Assembly (NCBI GenBank): GCA_027382625.1
Contig: JAJKFJ010024514.1
Coordinates: forward strand, 1 to 13,821
Length of the DNA: 13,821 nucleotides
DNA from: Tetmemena sp. SeJ-2015
Taxonomy: Eukaryota > Ciliophora > Spirotrichea > Sporadotrichida > Oxytrichidae
Direction of reading: 5' to 3'
Each line of letters begins with the position of its first letter. The stretch's first letter is position 1. The translations under genes and the position numbers were made by a program. The notes beneath the pieces were generated by a model, which was not told where the DNA came from, ran no database searches, and saw only the letters and a program-made list of their open reading frames with translations. Below are positions 8,031-13,821 of the stretch, piece by piece.

Positions 8031-8231
8031 AGGCAGACGCCTACATTCAAAAGATCAATGATGTGGCCATTCCACAGTGGTTCAACATCATCTCAATGTC
8101 TAGATTATAAATTGCAATCACTGCTATCGCTGCTGTGAACGGACAAGAATACGCCTATGCTTTCCTCACCAGTGACCCTCTCTTAAATCATTTAATCACA
8201 TGTCAGAGCTATCTATGACTCTAACGTTGCT
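8031..8231 (+). CDS. Coding segment of an unrecognised, possibly membrane, protein
   Basis: The clearest coding composition in the window: I count 72 G or C in 8041-8220 (40%). One plus frame reads ADAYIQKINDVAIPQWFNII, then IAITAIAAVNGQEYAYAF and LTSDPLLN, with many codons ending in C (GCC, TAC, ATC, TTC). The frame holds a TAA at 8108-8110, which is glutamine in the ciliate code; alternatively 21 bp between two CAAT words (8094-8097 and 8115-8118) is an eliminated sequence. After LLN the coding-like frame shifts by one to VRAIYDSNVA; a CAT repeat (8189-8191 and 8199-8201) would remove 10 bp and restore it, though TCA repeats allow a 7-bp alternative. No family recognised. It lies downstream of copy B on the same strand and may be part of the same gene. 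Confidence 0.5.
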
Positions 8232-8345
8232 TTCATAATATTTATAAGAATAATAAAATTTAGAGTGACTCTTTTATTTAACTTTCAAGCTTTATAATAT
8301 GTTTTAAATATCGCTATCAATTAAATTTTAATTTATTAAATAAAT
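8226..8345 (+). other. Candidate 120-bp IES flanked by GTTGCT
   Basis: GTTGCT occurs at 8226-8231 and 8346-8351, precisely where G+C falls and rises again. Joining at the repeat reads DSNVAANVFAFSFVYSTQ. The interval is about as AT-rich as the general background and carries no coding signal. An intron from 8226 to the CAG at 8371 is an alternative: the 3' end (TTCGCTTTCAG) looks good but the 5' GTTGCT is a poor donor, and the downstream frame then becomes NSNILAHLAQPPNQI. Confidence 0.45.
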
Positions 8346-8440
8346 GTTGCTGCTAATGTGTTCGCTTTCAGTTTTGTTTACTCAACTCAAATATTTTGGC
8401 TCATCTTGCTCAACCTCCCAATCAAATATATTGAATTATG
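8346..8440 (+). CDS. Next coding segment after the GTTGCT interruption
   Basis: GC-richer stretch reading NVAANVFAFSFVYSTQIFWL and then ILLNLP in the frame that continues the previous island across the GTTGCT repeat. It is hydrophobic and could be a membrane span. The right end lies near 8415-8430, where the DNA returns to AT-rich. A CAAC match links 8411-8414 to 9315-9318, in frame with the island at 9310, but four bases is weak evidence. Confidence 0.4.
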
Positions 8441-9304
8441 CAATTTATAAATTCAGGATAATAAAAAATTAAACTCATAAAATACTGAATTAAATTATGT
8501 GATCCATATTTAGTCTTAAATTTAAGAGGACTTAAAGCTAAAGAAAATATTAGATGCAAAAATATTTTTGGTTAAATATTGCTTAAAGTTTAAAAATAGC
8601 CTCGCATTTTAAACTATTACTGAGAAATATAAGAATTTTAATTAGAGAACTAAAAATAATTAAATATAACAAAGTCCTGAAAAAATTAATTTAAAATATA
8701 TAGGACTTAAAATAAAGATATTCACTAACGTTTTTAATTTATCCTATTATCTTAATAGCTACTTTTTAAATATGTTATTTGATTATATTTTTTTTGAATA
8801 GTTTAAACCTCTTTTATGAATGTTTCAATATAAATATTTCTATTTTAGAATTTAAGCGAAGCTTAACAAAAGAGATAATAAGCCTTCAAATGAGAAAAAA
8901 AGTACTATTTTGCTTATAATAATTATTATTCCTCGACTTTTAAAATATTTTCTAAAGTTATTTCTCTTTAAAAAAAAAGTTATTTATTCAAAAATATAAA
9001 ATTCTGCTTTAAAAATTTATATCTTTTATTTGTTAAATCATAATTTTAAGTTATTATTATTTTAGTTTGAGCAATAATACTTTGTAATTAATATTTTAAA
9101 AATTAAAAAACTAAAAAATGCCAAGTTCGTAAAAGTTTGAAAATTAAGGTTATAATATCTGTTAAAGTTCTATTTTTCAAGCACACTTTATTTTAATTGA
9201 TTTGATAATTTCATTTAATATATTATCTTCTAAGCATTTTTCAAAATTTTGAGAAAAAATTAAATTAGATTTAATGATAGTGAAATCTGAATTTAAAAAT
9301 TAAA
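8441..9304. other. AT-rich DNA, nothing supported
   Basis: Uniformly AT-rich with poly-A and poly-T runs and no GC-rich island, repeat copy or hairpin that I can support. Confidence 0.6.
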
Positions 9305-9309
9305 TTTTA

Positions 9310-9365
9310 ATGAACAACGGGGATGCTTATATGTATCTTCTCCATCTTGACTGGGTTTTCAAAAT
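9310..9365 (+). other. Coding-like island (NNGDAYMYLLHLDWVFKM)
   Basis: An isolated GC-richer stretch that reads NNGDAYMYLLHLDWVFKM, followed by a TAA (glutamine in this code) and then TGA. It can be joined in frame to the island ending near 8414 through CAAC. Evidence is composition and one open frame only; no family recognised. Confidence 0.3.
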
Positions 9366-10033
9366 GTAAAACTGACGATATAATTTGCATTAAAATTTCT
9401 AAAGTTATTACTAATTCATTTAAATCAAGTTAAAAAGTAATTAAAAATATTTAATGGCTTTTTAAAAGGATAACTATAGATTATTTAGTTCTAAGAATTT
9501 TTTTATTAAACAATAAATATGGAAATTTTTATTTTAATAATGAGGTTTATTATTCAAAAGATCGTAGCAAAGGAGATTAATTTTATTACTTAAAAACACG
9601 TTTTAAATATAGCTCCAACTGGTTAGCACTTTTAAATATCGATATTAAGATTTTAAATAAAGGCAACTCAATCTTCAATGGTGGAATGAAGATGATCATT
9701 AGAGATTTTTCAAGATTATAATTAAGAGGATTCATGGATATAATTCTTGCATTAAGATTTATTCGCAAATTTTCCTCCTTCTTTATTATTAAAGCTAGTT
9801 TTCTTTAGTCATAATTTTTAAGTTATTAATTATATTTAAATTTTTTAAGATAAATAGAGGAGATAAATTTTAATTAAATTAAACGAAGTCTGAAGTTCTA
9901 TTTGGAAGGTACTGTTATTATTTTATAATTAAATTATATTTCTTTGATAATTAAAAAATATTTAGGACCTATTTTAATCAGTGTAATAATTAAAGCTTAG
10001 ATTTTAGTATCGTATTGGTATCTGATTTGGAAA
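9366..10033. other. AT-rich DNA with long TGA-free frame, coding doubtful
   Basis: A plus-strand frame free of TGA runs about 9544-10053 (170 codons), with a slightly GC-richer part at 9600-9770 (GNSIFNGGMKMIIRDFSRL). A 60-codon minus-strand frame at 9586-9768 overlaps it. Both are of lengths expected by chance here, and each argues against the other. No gene is called. Confidence 0.4.
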
Positions 10034-10440
10034 ATTATAGCTTACTATTGCTGAGAAATTAATAAAAATCAAATAAGGCACAAGCATGGCAATTAAAGTG
10101 TTTAGAATTTAATATAAATTACTCTACTCGATTTTGTATGAAATTATAAGCATTTTTCATCCTTGAAACTTTGTGTGAAGCATTCATTTCAGAGTTATAA
10201 ACAACAAAAGTTTAAATCAAAATGATATTATGAATTTAATTGAGTGCGCGCATCATATCTCATTTCTGAAAAGATGATGAAGATTATAGGAGAAGCAATT
10301 TTTTGGGGAAGTTATCGAAAAATCTGAAGAGTAGGGGGTCAATAGCGATTTCAACTGTCACAATTGCGCAGTGCCAGACTTATTATTTTAATTAATCACT
10401 GATTTTAATTTAATTATGAACTATATTAAAAAATTTATTC
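10034..10440 (-). pseudogene. Copy C of the MED14-like segment, decayed
   Basis: Reverse complement aligns with B from the upstream flank to past the tryptophan region. ACAGTTGAAATCG of B is kept exactly at about 10346-10358. In the B frame one block reads LQIFRQLPQK, and after a stretch of drift RYDARTQLNSQYHFDLNFCC, against B RYDSRTLHHPLHRFIQILCR. Then LQL is followed by TGA. A later block, RMKNAYNFIQNRVEQF, matches B RIKSSQNFMLNRMVQQLF in a shifted frame. A one-base deletion before LQIF and the TGA show it is broken. It shares with B the upstream flank and the TTCTCAG word near the end. Confidence 0.55.
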
Positions 10441-11445
10441 AGACTTTACTATCCAGGATATGCCAGCCAATAATAAATTAGAATAATTTATTTTAAATAT
10501 AAAATGATATGTAAAATACAATAAAGTTACTCAAAGAATAATTTATTGAAGCTACGCTTATAGAGTGAACTTTAAGCTAAGAATGCTTTTATTTTACAAT
10601 TTAATCCTATTTCACTTTATTATTTTTTATATTAATGTTAGTCCCTATATGGCAACTTCACCAAAGTTAGAACTATATATTTCATTTATATTAACGATCA
10701 AAAAAATTTAAATTTTAATTTAAACTTATAATTCTGAAGAATAGAATTAAGCGGATTGTAGTATTTTTAGAAGAAATTCTTTGCTTATTAAATTTATTTT
10801 AGTATCTAAATTGTACCTATTTAATTATAACAGATGACTAGAAAGAATCTCATTTTGGAATTTTTTTTAACTTCTAGTCATAAGGTAGCCAAATAATTAA
10901 ATTATTTGCAAAAATATACTTTACTAAGTTTGCTTGCATTATAATTATTTTTTTTATTAGTCATTATTATAAATCTGGCTCATTATTTTAAGCACAAGTT
11001 TCTCTCTTTTTTTTAATGTGATTAGGATTATATTCTCTAATATAACAATAAAATTTGCTTTGAATGTTAAAGACACTTCTAGTAAAACAAAGATTTGGGG
11101 CATTTTTTAAGCATTGAAGGATTAACTAAGATAATATGCTCTCGCATAATCAATATTTTCAAATTAAACATATTCTAAAAATATGACGACTTTATAATGG
11201 ACTATATTTAAACATTAAGAATGTAATATTTTTAAAAAACTAAATTTTTATTAAATAAATGGTGAAATTAAATTCGAATTAAGCATTATTAAACTTAAAG
11301 CTTTAAGTTTAAGGTAAGCTTTCTTTTTAAAAATATGATATCATGGATTTATCTTCTATCGACTAGTATAATTAAATATTTTGTTTATTTAGTTTTAAAA
11401 AAGTTTAATAAATTTATAAAAAATGTGAAATAAATATAAAAGTGC
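10441..11445. other. AT-rich DNA with small islands and one hairpin
   Basis: Mostly featureless. A patch at about 10447-10468 reads YYPGYASQ and one at about 10640-10675 reads MATSPKLELYI; both are too short to call. A perfect 10-bp inverted repeat, ATGACTAGAA at 10834-10843 and TTCTAGTCAT at 10872-10881, encloses a 28-bp loop; its meaning is unknown. Confidence 0.5.
10834..10881. repeat. 10-bp perfect inverted repeat, 28-bp loop
   Basis: ATGACTAGAA at 10834-10843 pairs with TTCTAGTCAT at 10872-10881. It is the only perfect short hairpin of this GC content in the neighbourhood. No flanking duplication is visible, so I do not call it an element. Confidence 0.6.
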
Positions 11446-11763
11446 TTCAATAAGCTTTATTATAGCTGAGAATTTAATAAAAAAAGAGATAATTAAATTA
11501 GATATTAAAATAGAATAAATTAGTGGCAGTTGAAGTGTGTCCAATTTGAATAATTATTTTACCATTCGATTCTGCATGAAATTCTAAGAACTTTTTTTTC
11601 CTCGCAACTTTGGTGTGGGAGTGATCAGTTAAGAGTTATAAGCGACACAAGTTTTAATGAAGCTTATGAAGATGAGTACGCACATCATATATCTTGATTA
11701 AGAGGTGCTGCTAGGATGATTAATGAAGAAACTCCTCCTTGATCCAATTTTGCAGTGCTAGAG
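11446..11763 (-). pseudogene. Copy D of the MED14-like segment, frameshifted
   Basis: The copy closest to B. Reverse complement reads EFLHQSSQQHLLIKIYDVRT and, further on, LCRLQL and SHTKVARKK, against B EFLLQLSPQHLSAARYDSRT, LCRLQL and SHKKVARIK. A run of eight A (T on the plus strand, 11592-11599) adds one base relative to the coding frame; past it the B frame resumes as SSQNFMQNRMVKQLFKLDTL, almost identical to B. TAG in SSQ and TAA before LFK are shared with B. The 5' part matching B residues 5-29 is deleted. Similarity to B stops within a base or two of the proposed IES/segment boundary at 7271-7272. Confidence 0.65.
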
Positions 11764-12017
11764 GCCGATTTGAAAATGAAGGGATGTAAAATTTACTAGA
11801 AAATTAATAAGTAATAAATCAGAGTTCCCTTTAAAGAATATAATTTTCAGTTGCATTCTCACAATTGCAAAATAATCTTCAAAATGTAATTTAAAATATT
11901 TAAACATTATTATTTTATATTAAGCTTTATCTTTAGGACATAATATGATCATGAAAATTACTGTATTAGTCCAAATAAGATAGACTAAATTTGGTTTAAT
12001 AAAAATTAAAAACTATT
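11764..12017. other. AT-rich spacer
   Basis: No island, repeat copy or hairpin that I can support between copy D and the coding-like 3' end at 12018. Confidence 0.5.
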
Positions 12018-12125
12018 GCAAATAATGCATTTGAAGTTTATTTCGGTGAAGAAGCAGCTGAAAATTATAAACATAAAAAGGATCTCGAATATTTAACTAA
12101 TAAACTTAGAACAACTAAATTTTGA
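12018..12125 (+). CDS. Coding-like 3' end with TGA stop, unrecognised
   Basis: A charged, soluble-looking frame: ANNAFEVYFGEEAAENYKHK, then KDLEYLTNKLRTTKF and TGA at 12123-12125. It needs no glutamine reassignment over this stretch. The residue mix (EEAAENYKHKKDLEYL) differs from the hydrophobic, asparagine-rich translations that AT-rich noncoding DNA gives. It could be the last segment of a gene whose other parts are elsewhere. The left end is unknown; I started at the first codon where composition improves. No family recognised. Confidence 0.35.
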   Translation, partial: ANNAFEVYFGEEAAENYKHKKDLEYLTNKLRTTKF

Positions 12126-12540
12126 GGCTTTAATATTCGAATAGCTATTTATGACTACAAAATTTAATTCAGGAGTAAAAATTTAGCCCAGAGACTAGGG
12201 CTTTTATTATAAAGAGCTTAATTTAATTTTTTCTGTCAAGGCCTTAACCCACATTACTTATATTTTAAGATAAGTATCTATTCTTTTTCTAATTTTTAAA
12301 TATATAAGAAAAGACAGATTTTTTATGCTTAAAATATGTAATTAATATTTTAAATAAACAATTAGTCTTCTGATCCCGATACCGATTGCATTGAATTTTA
12401 ATAAAAATTTATCGTTTATTAATTAATATATCAAATTTTTTTCATCTCTTTTTTTTATTTAAAATAGAGAGAATATATATAAAATTCTTGGTATTATATA
12501 ATTTATTCACTACATAATTATAGCTTCTCTAAAGCTTAGT
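12126..12540. other. AT-rich DNA with one small island and a small hairpin
   Basis: AGCCC at 12185-12189 and GGGCT at 12198-12202 form a short hairpin followed by a T-rich stretch. A patch at about 12365-12395 (CCCGATACCGATTGC core) reads SDPDTDCIE or, in another frame, LLIPIPIAL. Neither is enough to name a gene. Confidence 0.4.
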
Positions 12541-12544
12541 CCTT

Positions 12545-12720
12545 TTTAATTGTGAGCTTAGACTTGGGAAATTATGGTTGCAGTTCTTGATTTTCTGTGA
12601 TAGCGTTTTAGAATAGAGATATTAAGATTGGAACATCTCCATATTTAGAGTGTTCAACATTCCATTCTTAGCAAAACAGTTTTATTTCTATTTGGAGCAG
12701 AAATTCTCTTTAATTTACTA
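12545..12720 (+). other. Moderately GC-richer stretch, coding unresolved
   Basis: One plus frame reads CELRLGKLWLQFLIFCDSVL and then EQRYQDWN with TAG and TAA as glutamine; a second frame reads DIKIGTSPYLECSTFHSQQN and is equally open. Because two frames look equally protein-like, I do not call a gene. The composition rise makes it a candidate gene segment. Confidence 0.2.
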
Positions 12721-12869
12721 AAGAAAATAAGAATAAGGAGATATATTTTAATTTAATATATCGGAACATATATGAAATTATCATTAATAAGATATATCTA
12801 CATTTATTACAAAGTTTAAACAAGTTTATCTTATCTAATAAATAAAAATATATAGCATAAAAAAAATTG

Positions 12870-12915
12870 CGTTGCTTCACCCCTACTTAATGATGGCAAT
12901 GGCAACTATCAGCTC
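12870..12915 (+). other. Small coding-like island (VASPLLNDGNGNYQL)
   Basis: Short GC-richer patch that reads VASPLLNDGNGNYQL in one frame; another frame has ATG ATG GCA ATG GCA. Too short to decide. Confidence 0.2.
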
Positions 12916-13821
12916 TAATAAAAACATTCCAAATTTAAATTATTTAGAAATTTTAAAGAATTATATCTAAAGGAATCTCTAAAAATAAATAAAGTCAAAT
13001 TTAGCAAAATCATTAGCTATACTGTTTAAAAGAATTTGTAAGTAAAAAATTCATTTAAATAAATTAAGTTAAGATTTAAAAGAAAAATGCCATTATATTT
13101 AAGCAATTAAATTAATAATGTTTTTTCTTCTCAATAATATTATATTTTTTTAATTATTTTTTTTTATCATTAATCTAATAAATAAAAATTTTATTAAAAG
13201 AGATAAATTATTATATTTTAATGCTCTTGATCTTGAAATTAAATTTCCTTCCCTTCTTTCATGCAATGTCAAGGTCTTGAAATCTATAATTAATCTTATT
13301 AATTTATTCTTAAAAATAAAATAAGGAGATTCTAAAAGTTATTTAAAGAATAATTTTAGATCTTTGAATTGCGAAAAAATTATTGAAGAAAATAAGTATT
13401 GCAAAATTACCATATTTTACAAAGATCCAGTTAATTTGTAGATAGGATATTTTATTCTGAGCATTAATTTCAGCTTTTTTATATATATTAAGTTCTACTT
13501 AAAATTGAACTAGCTCGCTCATATTTCTATTTCAAAGTTAATTACTTAAATATTCTTTGACTACCTTAAAATACACTGTAATTGAGATTTCTTTTTATAA
13601 TAAGATAAATTAAAATAATTCTTTTGCCTCAGACCATTAAAATGGTTTAAATTTAGTGTATGAATTTTAATTTTCTTTGTAATTTTTGAATGAGATCTTC
13701 ACTTCATTAGTAAATCTTTTAAGTTTTATAAAATCAAATTTAGAAAATTTATGGTCTTTCTTATCTGTCCAGTAATAATTTACAATAGTCTTAATATGTT
13801 TTAGAAAGATAATTTTACATT
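12916..13821. other. AT-rich DNA, nothing supported
   Basis: Long A/T-rich stretch to the window edge with poly-T runs near 13130-13170 and no GC-rich island, repeat copy or hairpin I can support. Confidence 0.6.

Noticed and set aside
9586..9768. 60-codon minus-strand frame
   Set aside because: Hydrophobic AT-rich translation without motif, overlapped by an equally open plus-strand frame; length expected by chance.
12185..12210. Bacterial-type terminator (AGCCC/GGGCT hairpin and T-run)
   Set aside because: The stem is only 5 bp and the window is eukaryotic; no adjacent gene ends there.

Overview
The window is AT-rich eukaryotic nuclear DNA (about one fifth G+C by eye). Almost nothing in it is open in the standard genetic code. 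Where reading frames can be tested against each other, TAA and TAG behave as glutamine codons and TGA as the only stop. That code, small GC-rich coding islands separated by very AT-rich DNA, short direct repeats at island edges, and several decayed copies of one gene segment point to ciliate germline (micronuclear) DNA, most likely from a hypotrich. The organism is an inference; the code is supported inside the window.

Layout. 1-1300 is AT-rich DNA without a supported gene. 1303-1906 is a nearly perfect foldback element (two 253-bp arms around a 102-bp loop) in a TTAA site, a recent MITE-like insertion. 1909-5896 is AT-rich, with several GC-richer islands that could be tiny gene segments (about 2010-2115, 2480-2870, 5040-5300, 5650-5705).

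The most informative part is 5.9-11.8 kb. It holds five related copies of one gene segment. Copies A, E, C and D read on the minus strand and are decayed; copy B (6891-7340, plus strand) is open for 149 codons in the ciliate code. B resembles the N-terminal domain of Mediator subunit MED14 in motif order and spacing. B and D differ mainly at third codon positions in one frame only, which is the main evidence that the family was selected as protein.

Downstream of B on the plus strand lie further GC-rich islands (7272-7351, 7653-7682, 7836-7925, 8031-8231, 8346-8440). Several can be joined across AT-rich interruptions at 5-6-bp direct repeats (GATTTA, TGGTT, TTTCCA, GTTGCT) in the frame that looks coding. 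I read this as a germline gene cut into macronuclear-destined segments (MDSs) by internal eliminated sequences (IESs). One junction is ambiguous, and one gap can also be read as a GT-AG intron.

The right part (8441-13821) is mostly AT-rich DNA containing copies C and D, an orphan coding-like 3' end at 12018-12125 that stops at TGA, and a few small islands. I see no rRNA, tRNA, telomere array, CRISPR or bacterial-type feature.
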